64,000 bases of DNA from Osedax fenrisi (GCA_964019155.1 OZ025240.1:19193021-19257020), one strand, 5' to 3'; numbered from the stretch's first letter, positions 1-13,120 are shown. Numbers and translations: made by a program. Notes: generated by a model from the letters alone, not told the origin.

Positions 1-1849
1 TTTATGAAAAGAAGCTGATAATGCATTTTATATCTCAGGAACTTTGTTAGATATGCAAACAAATGTACTATATATATTGTTATTTTGGGTACAAAACATT
101 ATTTAGATTAAGATTTATAAATGTTTGAATTTGTTTAAAAAAATATATTGTAAAATAATATGTAGCAGACTAAAGTCTATTATATTTTTAATTGCGTTTT
201 ATATATTTTAATCAGTTATTTTTTGGTTTTGTATTATTTAATAATTATAAAAGTATAAATATTGTTTTTCGTATATATTTTTGTTGTTGTGTTTTTTAAG
301 TAATGTTATTTAGTATATTTTAATATAATTTTGTGGACTAATGAACTGTCGCATTGCAATATTATAATCTGAATTAAATAATATTATTTCCTTTTTGATT
401 ATATCTTGATATGGTGAATGTTTGTATATAATTACGTTTCACTATTCTATATATTTATTTTTTATATATTCTTTAACAGAATATTAGTGTAGGGTTATTG
501 TTCTTAAGGGGACACGATACCATCGTTTGGTTTATTTATCGTTTGGTTTTAAAGATACGAAAATATGCTATTTTTAGAAATCTATTAAATCAAAAAATAT
601 TCACTTTTTTTTTAATCTATTAATAATATTCCTTATTTGTATATTATATGTTGAAATTTATAGATGTTTACACATCTTTATGTTATACGTTTCTAAAAAA
701 AATAATTGAAATATCTGATAACAAATGTTAATTTTCCAACTAAATTGCTAATTAAAATTTTTTAAATAATATTTTTTTAATTTTGACAAATATCTTTAAT
801 CTTACAGATTTTATCTAGTTATATTGAAAAAATTAAGAAAAAATATTCAATTGTACAAAAGTTAATACTAGTTATGTCAGCATGATTGGTTACAAATAAT
901 TATTCTGAGTAAATCAAGTTTCAAATATAATATATGAATATAAACAATATGATTATACAGGTACAAATAATATAATATAAACAAAATGAATAATGTAATG
1001 AACATAATTTAAACACCATTTTAAAGATAATATTTGAAATATTATAATTTTAAATTAAAAAAAAATTTGAAATTAAATTTTTTTTCGAAAAAATCAACGC
1101 GTCCCCTTAAATTAAATAAAAGTGTATAAATACAACGGATCCAAATATCATTTTATTGTGGTGTCGTATCCTAACAGCTATTTATACCGCTCATTATTAC
1201 ATATAGGTAAATAAATGTAGTCATGAAATGTTTAAATATTTCAGATATTATTTTTTATAATATATTGAAATTTTAAGAGATTGCATTTATAATTCTTATA
1301 TATATTTAGAATAAAAGAAAAAAAACATTATTATTACCCTATTTTGCAATATTATAATTGGTTATATATTAGATAAAAACATCTCAAATAGATAAATAAT
1401 AATTTAGACGACTTTCAAAAATACTATGATATGTTTGCATAAGATTTTTTAAATGTAGCTTATTTTAATTTTATTTATAATAGCAATTGCTATTATAATT
1501 ATTAATAATATATTATTAATATATAATTAATTGATCTACTTAGTTTTTCTCTGATATAATTTAAATAATGCCATTTACATTTATCAATTAATATACCAAT
1601 GAACGATAAATGATTCACCTACTCTATCATTTCATTATTAACTTTTAATTCTAGTTTCTTTTTCGATTTTGAATTTTGAATATTATAAAGTATAACTTTT
1701 GTTTTTTTTTAACATTTAATGTTAATTTATTTCTAAATAGCTTGTGAGTTAAACTAAAAATGTTATCCTGTATATTAATTTACCGAATATAAAATATTTA
1801 CTACTGAAAATTAAATTTGTACTGTAAAAATTATACCCTTACCTTACTC
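1..1849. other. AT-rich DNA with no gene seen
   Basis: Homopolymer-rich, roughly 80-85% AT. A few TATATA runs are present. No exon with plausible splice sites or known motif was found on either strand. Confidence 0.5.
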
Positions 1850-3470
1850 GGCAGTTTTTTACAATATTTCTCCAACCATCTCTATCTTCCATCGTCTTTT
1901 TTATTTCATTACCATCACAGAGTGTATCATCCACCAGCTGATAGACATAGGTCCTGCGGGTCGACCTCTTTTTCTTTTACCATTAGTAGGTTGCCAGATT
2001 ATAACATCCGATGCCAGTTCCATTTTGGATCTCCAACAGTGACCAAAAAATCGCAATCTTTGCTGTCTTATCGACGTGCAAATGTCCGGTATATTTCCGT
2101 ATATCTCTGTATTGTGTGGATGATCTTTCCAAGATCTGTTTAGGATGGCCCGCAGTATTCAAGTATAATTCCCATTGAGTCTTTTTACAAGCGATTTTGT
2201 TAGAGTCCAGCTAACAGAACCATATATTAACACAGACTCAACAGTTACTCTGAAAAAAGTTTCTTTTCATATTAGCAGGTAGTCAAGATTTCCATATAGA
2301 GTTCATCTCATGTAATGCTGCCCAGTTTTAGCTAATCTGATATTGATATATTTTTCTATTTACTGGATGTAGCTCCTAAGATACTTAAAATCAGAAACTC
2401 TTTAATATTCTTACCGTTTAGATATAACGTTTAGATATAACTTTTTATAACTTCATATATTCCTTTATTTACACTCATGAATAGTCTTTCTCAATTAGTC
2501 TTTCCAGTATTTATAGATGGCCCAATTTCTTTTGCAGCCTTTTCAATGTTATGTAAAAGTAGTATTGCTTCATTAGTTGTATAGGTTACTATAGCTATTT
2601 CATCCGCATAGTCCACATCTGTAATTTTTATTTCAAGATCATTATTTCAGTCTAATGCTTTCTTCAAAACATAGTAAAGACAAATTCTAAAAAGAAAAGG
2701 AGCAAGTGTATCACCTTGCAAAACTCCACCCGAGATGTTTATAAAGTCAGTATCACCATCGTCAGTTCTCACAATAGATTTAGTATTTTTGTATGTTATC
2801 ATGATAGCACTTATTATTTCATCTGGTATACCGTACACATTGAGTATCTCTTCCATCTTTCCTCGATGTATGGAATCGAAAGCTTTGGAGAAATCGATGA
2901 TAAGGATAGTAGCTGTCAGTTTTTTTGCATTTGCGCCTTCGATAATTCTTCTAACCGTAAGTATTTGCCCAGAGGTAGATCTATTAGTTTTAAAACCATT
3001 CTGATTTTTTGTAATAGAATATCTACTGCAGGCCTTATTCTATGTAGTAACATTAGATTGTATATCTTTGCAGATATGCATGTTAAAGTAATGCCACGAT
3101 AGTTATTTGTTAAGCTCAGATCTCCCTTCTTTGGTAAAGATATTATACAACCTTTATTCCATATATCGATTGGATCTTGTTCATATACTTTATTGCAGCA
3201 GATTAATAAAAAGTCTTGAAATTCATTTATTTTCCAGATTTCTATAGGGATTTCATCCAGACCGCATGCCTTTCCATTTTTGATAGTGTGTATTGCTTTT
3301 AATAGTTCATACTTTATAAAAATGGCAATTTCTATGTTTAGACGATTTGTAATTTTTGATATAGCTGAAACGTTATTTCAGGTGGATTTCCAAGAAGATC
3401 TTTGAAGTGATTATGCCACATAATAATTCTTTCTTCTCCACATATTGCTTTTATCTTAAAAATTAAAAAT
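1850..3470 (-). pseudogene. Decayed non-LTR retrotransposon, reverse transcriptase and C-terminus
   Basis: The minus strand reads, in order, NGFKTNRSTSGQ, LIIDFSKAFDSIHRGKM (RT motif A), the GGVLQGDTLAPFLF core (motif B), an in-frame stop, TDVDYADEIAIVT (motif C with D to E), and near the end RLRFFGHCWRS..LASDVI with GKRKRGRP. A run of A near 3010 shifts the frame. This is a RTE/CR1-like LINE of the kind common in cnidarians and molluscs. Clade not settled. Inactive. Confidence 0.85.
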
Positions 3471-3489
3471 AATAAGTTCAGAATATTAT

Positions 3490-3990
3490 TATATATTAGG
3501 CATATCATTACTATATATTATAAAAAGTAAGTGCCCTAATAATAAACTTTTCGGAACACTATATGATATTCCTTTCTTCCTGAAACAGCACCATTTAGTT
3601 TTACATATTATGACCTGTTTGATAAATAACTAGTTAATAGAACTTTAGGTATACATCTAATACAAATATTATATAATTTATTTATCAATATATTATGATC
3701 TAGAGTGTCAAAATTATGTTTTAGATAAATTGATAAATTGCACAATAATTATTATTTTCTAATTAATTACATACAGTTTCTGATAAGGAATGTAATGTAT
3801 CTTCTGTTGAATATTTTTCTGAACCCAAATTGAATGTTATTCACAATTTTATATTTATTAATGAAACAAAAAGTCTTATTTTAAGGTTTGAGAATTTAGA
3901 GAGAAATTATATTGGCCTGAAATTATCTAATATATTTGTATTACACTTTTTATCTTAGGGTTTAATCTTAGCAATTTTAAAACAATTAGT
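3490..3990 (-). pseudogene. Decayed LINE reverse transcriptase (CR1/L2-like)
   Basis: Frameshifted pieces on the minus strand: DNFRPI.FLSKFSNL, QFGFRK, FDTLDHNILINKL, LTSYLSNR..YVKLNG. This is the classic non-LTR RT path from the NYRPISLL motif through DTVDH to the YLSNR motif. It is a different family from the one at 1.85-3.47 kb. Many stops. Confidence 0.7.
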
Positions 3991-5183
3991 AAATACTCCT
4001 TAAATGAATTATGTATTAAATAAAGAAAATAATATAGGACATAATTTTGTATAAAGTTGTGTTATTAAGCTCATATTTATATAAAAATATCATTACTATT
4101 GTTATTGTTTGTATGAATTATTATTTTTAATATTTCGGAATTTGTAGCTGGTATAAGATAAAAAGTGTTTTGTTATAATATTTTAATGTAAATTTGAATT
4201 AAAACCAAAGTTAGAATTAAAATAAATAGCAACATTTATTTCCAACATTACTAAAATATAGATTAAAATCATAAGCTAATAAGGTTATATATAAATAATT
4301 TGAAAAAGTACTTAAGTAATGATACTAAGGTAAAGGAATTCCTTTAATCAGATTATTTAAAATTGACCATATTTTTCTGCATTTCTGCATAAATTAAATA
4401 TTACTATATTTTTATATTTCGTATGATTGAAATCATTTGTATTAGCTATAAAAGTGATAATAATGTTTTGTTATGTTGGATACATTTTAATAAAGAATTA
4501 TCTATCATGGATTTATTGATCATTTTTGGTAGTAAATTTTCTACCCAATCTTAAAATAGATTATTCTAAATATAGTGCAAGCAGTATATTATCATATTTC
4601 ATATTTAATTTGTATTTATATCTACATTTTTTGTTTATATCCAACATAGAGCTAGAGAGAAATGTTCTCTCTAGCTCTATAATATCCAATAGCAAATGGC
4701 AAATAGTATATATTCGCAATTATTTTGAAAAATAATTAATTTATCCTAATTTTATTACAGAAGTTACTCATATTCTTAATTATTTGAATACCTAAACGGT
4801 AGCTCTAGAATGAACACTGATATATTCTGTATATTAATTTTACATTCCTATATTTGTTTTACATATCATTATATTTATTAATTTAATTCAACTCATAGAA
4901 GCTGTATCGCAAATACATAAGGAAGCAAACGGCATTGAATCAACAAAAATTATAGAAATTTTTTTTAAATAATAAAAGGATTTAAAAAAAATAAATGTTT
5001 TAAATTTTATGTGTATTCACAATTATATTAATTTAACTCAAATTAACATAATATAATTCATATATAGTAGTAAAATAATAAATATTAGTATAGTATTATT
5101 ATTATAATATATATTTAAATATATTTAAATTTATATAAAATAAACATAAATATTTATTTTAGAAGATTAGTTAAAATGAAATG

Positions 5184-5223
<40 letters not shown>

Positions 5224-5379
5224 TTTAAATGTTATGATAAATTATAATTAAATAAACTGAAAACTTTCTTGGATTTAACCGGTCATGAATTTGTATTATC
5301 CTCTATTCCTCTTGATGTAAGCTATAGCTATATATACTTTAATTATATTTTAGTTATTATAATTTTGTTAATTTATTTA
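3991..5379. other. AT-rich intergenic DNA
   Basis: No coding signal found. It contains a hairpin insertion (4637-4689, listed separately) and a TA run at 5190-5221. Confidence 0.45.
4637..4689. mobile_element. 37-bp palindromic insertion with 8-bp direct repeats
   Basis: Two 16-bp arms (ATAGAGCTAGAGAGAA and its complement) around ATG form a perfect hairpin at 4646-4680. The 37-bp insert 4645-4681 is flanked on both sides by ATATCCAA (4637-4644 and 4682-4689). It looks like a DNA transposon reduced to its two TIRs, and 8-bp duplications fit hAT. A truncated relative with the same right arm is at about 21222-21250. Confidence 0.6.
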
Positions 5380-5665
5380 ATTTGGATTAATCTGAACTTG
5401 GACTGAATTTAGATTTATCTCGAGCTGAACTTGGATTTAGATCAATGTAAGATGGATTTAAAATGAATAAACTTGAATTTAAATAGGATTTAACTCGAGT
5501 AAACTTGGATTTAACTAGGATTTAACTCGAGTGAACTTGGATTTAACTTGGATTTATCTGGGATTAATCTCGAGTTAAACTTGGATCTAGCTGGTGTTAA
5601 ATGTGTTACCAAATGAGCAGGCTAAACACGAGTTTAAACTCGAGATAAATCCGAGATAAACACGA
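5380..5665. repeat. Repeat cluster rich in CTCGAG and AACTTGGATTTA motifs
   Basis: Eight or more copies of a degenerate gaacttggatttaactcgag unit occur. The 3' part turns into the complement (ctcgagataaatccgag), so the block can fold back. It is probably an old subterminal-repeat MITE. No TSD seen. Confidence 0.45.
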
Positions 5666-5872
5666 GTATTGAATACTGGGATTACTATATTTAGATAAAG
5701 AATCCTGAATATATAAATTTTCTAATTTTGTTTATTAGATAATATTTAGATTTTAATTTAATATCACTTAGGATCCTTATCAGTTTAATAATATAAAATA
5801 TATTCCAAATGGCTTCTTTAAAATTTAATTAGTGTATATAAACGATATTATTATCACATATATGTGGTAACA

Positions 5873-6989
5873 TAGGGGAAAGTAACCGAATATGGACACT
5901 GTCGGACAGTGCCCGAATACGGACATTCTCGGTAACTCAGAAACTATAAATCCTACATAAAATTGTTGATGAATAAAATATTCTTAATTATATAAATAGT
6001 CTAAAAAAGTATTTTTATTTTTTAATTATTTAAAATATTACTGATATGTCCATAAACTGATTTTTTATTAAGTTTTTAAATTTATGAAAACAAATTATAA
6101 CTTAAAACCTCTCAAGAATATACAAATGTATCGATATAAAATATAACAGTTATTATAAAATATAACACTATATTATTAAACAATTAATCTTTCTAAAATT
6201 ATATATATAATTTCTATATTTGTTATCAAATATTCATAATCATGTATCTAGAGGTCATATAAGTCCCTAATACGGACACTATATATGTCTTAATACGGAC
6301 ATCCTATAACCAATCAGCGCGCAGCGTATGAACTATTCTGATTTTCATAAAAATCGCGTGCGTTATAATATTAATATCAACAATAAAGACAAAACACTAA
6401 ATCTAAAAAAATTATTATTTAGATAATTAAATTGTATTATAAATTAAAAAAATAATAAAAATAAATTAATTATTAACTAATTAAATTAGACTAAATTGTT
6501 CATAAAATTAATTAAAAATAATGTAATTGTAATCCTATAACCAATCAGCGCGCAGCGTATGAACTATTCTGATTTTCATAACAATCGCGTGCGTTATAAT
6601 ATTAATATCAACAATAAAGACAAAATACTAAATATAAAAAAATTATTATTTAGATAATTAAATTGTATTATAAATTAAAAAAATAATAAAAATAAATAAA
6701 TTATTAACTAATTAAATTAGACTAAATTGTTCATAACGTTCATAAAGGTTATATAGTGGTGTATAGTGTGTCCTTATTATAACACAGGGTGTCCATATTC
6801 GGGCATGGGTACCGAATACGGATACCCCTGTTATATATGGAATTAAAAGATTAAATAAAATTTTAAAATAACAATAATATCTATAATCATATAATATTAA
6901 TATATTGTGATTTTTGAATACAAATAATGAGTTATAAAATATTAATACCATTTATTATTAAAGTGTCAGTATTATGTTACTCTCCCCTA
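5873..6989. mobile_element. TIR element, TAGGGGARAGTAAC termini
   Basis: The left end TAGGGGAAAGTAACCGAATA and the right end (complement TAGGGGAGAGTAACATAATA) are inverted, with TA at both borders. Inside, short CGAATAYGGACA motifs recur near both ends. No transposase was seen, so it is non-autonomous. A 231-bp internal tandem duplication (6301 and 6532) is listed separately. Confidence 0.6.
6301..6745. repeat. 231-bp tandem duplication
   Basis: Two near-identical copies both begin atcctataaccaatcagcgc, at 6301 and 6532. The second stops near 6740. Very few differences suggest recent duplication inside the TIR element. Confidence 0.75.
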
Positions 6990-7563
6990 TAATCAACTAT
7001 ATATTTTTTTAATTAATTATTCTTGGAAGAATAATGAATTGAATCTATTGAAATATTAATATCAGTTAAAAAAATCGAATTATTGATATTAGAAGAATGA
7101 ATGTTATTATTAATAATAATGTTATACATATTATTTTATTGTATAATATTAGAATTATCAATAGGTAAGGTAAGGTAATGATTTATGTATACACTTTTAT
7201 ATTTTGAAATCTCACAAGTGTTGAGAATATATAGGTAAAATATAAATATAAATAATAATGCTCATTAAAAAAATTCGTAACTTCTTCTTGAATGTTATTA
7301 AATAAACCACTAATCGTAATGATGAGCTTTATAATTTTTCCTTGAAGTTCTTGAATAATTTTAGTATGATAATTAATTATATCGCTTACTTTTGATATAT
7401 TTATTTCTAGGGAATTTAATTTCTCTAGAATATTTAATTATAAATTTCCATATCTAAACAATAGAAAAATAAACACGACCATTCAGCGAAAAATAAAATT
7501 CGCGAATAAACTACAAGAATGGATATTTATATATATATATAATATATTATATATGATTTATAT

Positions 7564-7572
7564 TTATATAAT

Positions 7573-7626
<54 letters not shown>

Positions 7627-7630
7627 ATAT
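7564..7630. repeat. TA microsatellite
   Basis: About 60 bp of TA repeats, followed by ATA-rich sequence. Confidence 0.9.
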
Positions 7631-8102
7631 AATATCAGATTCAGTTGATGACCGAGATCAAAAACCCAGGTATGGTATAGAAGTTCTATTGAACTTATCG
7701 AGATACCAACCTGCTCTTGGTAATGAGAGAATTAATACAAAATGAATAAATACAAAATGAATAAATATAAATAAATATTTTACAATTCTATATTGTTCAT
7801 TCGTGTTCTGTCTCATAAAAAAGCAATACAATAAAATTAAATATATCTCTCAATACCAAGAAATCATCATGTATATAACAATAAAATAATAATAAAATAT
7901 AATAAAAATATATAATAAAATATTAAAAAATGTAAAAAGATACTAAAATAATAAATAAGTTAAACTATAAAAATCAAAGAAAACTAAAGACCAAAGGCTA
8001 GAGATAAAAATATGTACAATACGAACAATTTAAAATAGCTAAAAAGAAGAAAAGATGATCATGTAAATAAAATAACAAACAATACAGATAAGGTGTAAGT
8101 GA

Positions 8103-8759
8103 TTAAATATAACTATTTAAAAGCATGTTTTTAATATGTATTGTAAAAGTATTCAAATTCGTCAAAGATGATGTGGTTGTATTTAAAGAATTCCATAAAT
8201 ATGCGCCTTTGTAACGAATACTAAATTTATCATGATCAAATCTTATTTTTAGTATTAAGAATGTTCTATTTAACCTAAAAGTATATAAAGAGCAATTATA
8301 GGTAAATAACTTACAAATTGAACTATGCAAATAATGATTGTTATATATTCTAAACATATATTTATAAATGGATATATTTATTATATCTTTAAATTTAAGA
8401 ATGTTATGTCTTAAAAAAATGTAATCAATATTGGTTTTGTTATCAAGTTTATATATTGCTCTCATACATTTATTTTGTAAAATTTGAATACATTTTATAT
8501 TGCTATGGTAAGTACTTCCCCATATAATAGAACAATAATTAATATGACTATGAAAAAAAGAAAAATATAGCATAACTAAAGTATTAATATTAAATTTATA
8601 TTTATATCTATGTAGTAAACTAAGTCCATAGTAAAGTTTATTTTTAATATTATTTATTTGCATTTTCCAATTTCGATTTTCGTCAATTAAAATGCCTAAG
8701 AATTTAAAATTAGTTGATTGTTTTGTGGCTATATTATTTATTTTGATATTTATATTATT

Positions 8760-8760
<1 letters not shown>
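8103..8760 (-). pseudogene. LINE 3' end: RT thumb and C-terminal part
   Basis: Minus strand reads FKFLGILIDENRNWKMQINN, LVMLYFSFFHSHINYCSIIW, GSTYHSNIKCIQILQNKCM and RYKGAYLWNSL. The HSH.NYC..IWGSTY and L..LQ.K..R motifs are typical of CR1/L2-like LINE C-termini. One frame is open for 186 codons, so it is younger than the others. It probably lies in an intron of the LRR-Ig gene. Confidence 0.8.
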
Positions 8761-8799
<39 letters not shown>

Positions 8800-8900
8800 A
8801 TTTAAAAAAACACGATTAGTATAGTTATAAGTTATAATAGATAATACCTATAAATCCTTAGCTATAATCATAGATTTATATTTGAAATGGTAAACTATAC

Positions 8901-9094
8901 ATCTATAATACTAGCAATGTTAGTGTGGGATCCATTAGAATGTCTGGTTTTACTGATAGTGTCCAACTTCACGTTGTTCTTTAACCATTTCACTGAATGT
9001 GGTTTAGATGATCGAAATGTACAGAACAAAGTGATTGACGTATCAATATTTGCAGTGATCCATGACGGAGAACTGACCACTAGAACAGAATCAT
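8901..9094 (-). CDS. Ig-domain exon of the LRR-Ig protein (partial)
   Basis: Acceptor tatacag, donor GAT/gtatag, 194 bp (2+192), in phase with the LRR exon. It encodes DSVLVVSSPSWITANIDTSI, TLFCTFRSSKPHSVKWLKNN and SHTNIASIID. The first Ig cysteine (LFC) and the core Trp (KW) are visible. The second Cys (Y.C) must be in a further exon that I could not find. A LINE fragment (8103-8760) lies in the intron that follows. Confidence 0.7.
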
Positions 9095-9369
9095 CTGTAT
9101 ATGTATGTTTTCTGTTATTATAATAATATAAATAAATTGTTGATGTTATTATATGTAATTGTATTAAAACTAAATATATATATAGATAAACTATATATTA
9201 TTAAAATCAATCAGACAAATTACAATTACATTATTTATAATTAATTTTATTAACAATTTATTCTAATTTAATTAGTTAATAATTTATTTATTTTTATTAT
9301 TTTTTTAATAAATAATACAATTTAAGTATCTAAATAATACAAATTTTATAGTTAGCTTTATTGGTGGTA

Positions 9370-9770
9370 TTAATATTATACATAACGCGATTTTAATGAA
9401 AATCAGAATAATGTAAACACGGCACGTTGATTGGTTATAATGTGTCCGTATTAGACATATATAGTGTCCGTATTATGGACTTATGTACAGTCATATATGA
9501 CTTCTAGATATATGCTTAAATGAATATCTGATAACAAATATAGAAATTATATATATAATTTTAATATGATTAATTTTTTAATAATATAGTGTTATATTTT
9601 TATCGATACATTTGTATATTCTTGAGAGGTTTTAAGTTCAAATTTGTTTTCATAAATTTAAAAACGTATTAAAAAAATCAGTTTATTGGATATATCAATA
9701 ATATTTTGAATAATTAAAAATTAAACATATTTTTTTAGACTATTTATATAATTATGAATATTTTATTCAT
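9370..9770 (-). repeat. Inverted partial copy of the 5.9-7.0 kb TIR element
   Basis: The complement matches 6040-6370 over about 380 bp, including acggacactatatatgtct, ataaccaatca and attctgattttcat. It sits in the intron between the LRR and Ig exons. Confidence 0.7.
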
Positions 9771-9903
9771 TAAACATTTCTTAAACATTAAACATTATTA
9801 AATAATTATAATTTTACATTAATAATATATTTTACAAAATATACACTTAAAAATATGTTAATAATCTATAGTGATATTAATAATTTAATATTAGTTGACT
9901 TAC

Positions 9904-10576
9904 CTATAATGCAAAGTTTGTCGTTAATTATTGTATCATCACAAGCATCTTTATAAATAAAACACCTTACTCTAACATTCTTATGAACATCGAGTGTACA
10001 TTTATTCTTTAAGGTAATACTGATTTTACCAATAAAAGTTGACTGTCGCATCCAGTTCATGGAACAGTCACAAGAAATAGTATTATTTTCTATAAGGATA
10101 GAAGTCTTTTCTTTATTTAAATACGATATAAGCATGCGTTCTTGAAAGGTTTTTATATTATTATTTTCTATATCTAAATAGTTTAATACATTTAAATAAC
10201 TTAAATTTAAATTAAAGTCCTTTATATAATTATATGCTAACGTTATGAATTTTAATTTAGTATTAAACTTAAATAAATCGATGTCTATACTTGTAAGATT
10301 ATTATTGGATAAATTTATTGATTGCAATTCTGTGATCATGATAAAATTTTTTTTATTTAATTTTATAATATTATTATGATTTAGAAATAATGCCGAATAT
10401 GAATTATAAAATTGTTTAGATTCCTCAATTAGTTCTTCATTATATAGAGAGGTGATATTAATAAATCTATGCATGCAATAATAGGAAAAGTATGAACCCT
10501 TATGCTCGCTGAGTATGGAACTCTTGTGAGGTGTTATTCTTAATACACCTTCCGTTATATTACTTTCTTTGCAGCG
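9904..10576 (-). CDS. LRR domain exon of an LRR-Ig protein
   Basis: Acceptor aattatag, donor ATAG/gtaagt. After a short Cys-containing start (RCKESN) come leucine-rich repeats: LQSINLSNNNLTSIDIDLF, LKFITLAYNYIKDFNLNL, LNYLDIENNNIKTF. They are followed by a C-terminal LRR cap with CDCSMNW and Cys residues near KNKC, VRCF and KDACDD. It leaves one base over, matching the Ig exon. The family (Lingo, Lrig, Kekkon, Trk-like) covers secreted or membrane adhesion and receptor proteins. No signal-peptide exon was found upstream. The exon is much more AT-rich than the USH2A exons, and I cannot name the orthologue. Confidence 0.72.
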
Positions 10577-11130
10577 CTATAATTTATAAAAGGTATATGA
10601 TTAAAACAGGTTTGTATGATTATATAAATGTAAAATATAATAATTGTAGTAATATTTAAATATTTCTATATCCTATATTATATAATCTACTACTAAGAAC
10701 TTATACACACCTAGATTAATATATAAATATATATTAATATGTATACATTATTCTTGTTTATAATTATAATATAATTAATATATAATTATTGTTATATATA
10801 TAGAAGCAACATTCAGTCAATAGAAAAATGTATCAATATCAGATTAGCTAAAAGCTGGGCAACATATGTTGTTCATCTCATTTAAGGCTGCAGCCTTGCA
10901 TGCCTGACATGGAATCTGGCAAATCGTGCTAACGAAAGTGTAATAATGTAGGTTTATGAGGCCATTACATTTTTTTTTATTATTTATTTATTAGATAGAA
11001 TATACTACTATAGTGTATACACTCATTATAAAAATTAATAGTATTCTATCATCCAAAGAATAAATATTATATAGTTTTACTCGAGGATCAGTAGTATGGC
11101 CTTTTGTATTAGTGTTATAAATGATATATA
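10577..11130. other. AT-rich DNA with a LINE scrap
   Basis: At 10828-10930 the plus strand resembles the complement of 2305-2350 (agattagctaaaa, ctgggca) and reads ISIRLAKSWATYV. This is a small plus-strand piece of the same LINE family as the one at 1.85-3.47 kb. Nothing else recognised. Confidence 0.45.
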
Positions 11131-11159
11131 TATATTAGTACTGTAAAATTTCAAATACT

Positions 11160-11290
11160 TGGTTGTTCTCGAGAACTTCAAATCTTAAAATTTTGTTCTC
11201 GAGAACTTCAAATCTTTAAAAAAAATATCAAGTTCCTGAGAACTTCAAATCTCTCATATTTAGGTATGTTCTCGAGAACTTCAAATATTT
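11160..11290. repeat. Four TTCTCGAGAACTTCAAAT units
   Basis: Four copies of the palindromic TTCTCGAGAA (one changed to TTCCTGAGAA), each followed by CTTCAAAT, are spaced 35-50 bp apart. They look like subterminal transposase-binding repeats of the surrounding TIR element. Confidence 0.6.
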
Positions 11291-11334
11291 TAATAATATT
11301 TTAAAATACGTTAACGAAGAAAAAAATTAGATAT

Positions 11335-11575
11335 TAATTAATTAATTATTATTAATAATAATAAATTAATTAATAAATAATAATTATTAATTAAATTAAT
11401 AAATAATTATAATAATTAATAAATAATTATAAAAATTAATAAATAATTATATTAATTAATAAATAATTATAATAATTAATAAATAATTATAATAATTATA
11501 ATAATTAATAAATAATTATAATAATTAATAAATAATTATAATAATTAATAAATAATTATAATAATTAATATTAAC
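11335..11575. repeat. Tandem AATAATTAATAAATAATTAT array
   Basis: About 20-bp AT-only units in a tandem run inside the TIR element. Confidence 0.8.
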
Positions 11576-12220
11576 TATTGAATACGTTACTATTCTAATA
11601 ATCATATATAGCTATATAAACCTATATAGTAATTTAAAACCTATTTAGTAAAGTTGTAAGAGGAATACTATATACACAACAGCTTATATATATAGAAGGC
11701 TAAATATAAATATTATATTTAGACTATATATATATATATATATATATATACCATAGTGTCAATTATTTATTCAATGTGTACTTGTAGACAAATATAATTT
11801 TAAACGGTTTATGAATTAACATTTTTATATATTAGTACAGAGTAGGTACGATATGAAGATTATACGTAATAATTTTTAAATATTGTTATTAATGTATAAT
11901 AAATAAAGGACACGGTGTCCTTGATAACATTATTCTATTTTAAATATATTATCATATAGGTGGCATAACTGATGATCGAAGTAATAGTATCTATACAGTT
12001 TAATGGATATTTTAAAATAGTTGAAAGAAACTTATTACATAATATTGTTAATCGATCGTTACCCGAACAATTACCCGACATGATACCCGAACCGAAACTA
12101 AATTTAAAATAAAGATTTGAGTTCATCAAATCTTTCCAAATACCCGAAAATTTAAGATTTGAACCGAACCGAAAAAAAAAGATTTGAGATTTTATATTTG
12201 AGATTTGAAATTTTACAGCA

Positions 12221-12228
<8 letters not shown>

Positions 12229-12267
<39 letters not shown>

Positions 12268-13120
12268 ACAACGATAGGTGATGATAAATAATGATAAATA
12301 AAATGTAAACTGATATTCTAATGATACATCAGTATAGGTATGTAGGTATATGCTATATGCTAATCATAATTATGAACTAGGTGAATATACACGTAAGTAA
12401 ACTCAGAGATTAGTTCACTATTAATACTCTAAACCTTAAATAACATAATTCCATAACACTGTACTTTTTAGAGGACCAACACTGTATAATAATTGATTTT
12501 TATAAATATTTAAAAAAACTAATTATATAATCATTATAAAAACGTAGAAAAAATCCTTAACAAATTATGTGTATATACATGTAGTTAAACAGTTTAAAAA
12601 AATATATATTTAATATATATATATATATATATATATGATAGAATAATTAATGATATTTTTTTTTATTATAAAGAGTATTAAAATAAAATATTATTAAAAA
12701 GTGTATTACATTTTTTGTAAAGTATTATTTATAAAAACATATTCAAAATTTGTTTATTTATAATTTTCATTCATAATTATGAATAATTAATTAATTATGT
12801 TAACTTAATTTATGTATCATAACCCTTATTATTAATTTTTTAATAATTAATAAACTTGAATAATATAATACTTTTCATATCACAATTATAATATAATCAA
12901 ATCAATTAATTAAAAACAGATTCGCTATTAAAATAATCCATTATTTAATAATACATAAACAATATTTCTAAATAAAATATGACGGCATACATATTAAATC
13001 ACATGCTGTTTTTCGTTGTTTTATTTTAGTATAAATGACGTTTGTAATATACTATTTTAATATACTACATTAATAGATATACAATTTTACGCTATACCGG
13101 GGCTCATATCTTTAGATAAA
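12229..13120. other. AT-rich DNA, nothing recognised
   Basis: TA microsatellites at 12222-12262 and 12612-12637. No coding or RNA signal. Confidence 0.5.

Larger units (their letters stand above)
11131..12228. mobile_element. 1.1-kb TIR element, RCTGTAAAATTTCAAAT ends
   Basis: The left end TATATTAGTACTGTAAAATT and the complement of the right end TATATTAGTGCTGTAAAATT differ at one base. Subterminal repeats differ by side: GAACTTCAAATCT with TTCTCGAGAA at left, and ACCCGAA / AACCGAACCG with GATTTGA at right. These terminal features suggest a non-autonomous hAT. The target is TA-rich, so the TSD is unreadable. Confidence 0.6.

Noticed and set aside
11160..11290. Regularly spaced repeats resembling a CRISPR array
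   Set aside because: Eukaryotic context, spacing irregular, spacers low-complexity, and the units are subterminal repeats of a TIR element.
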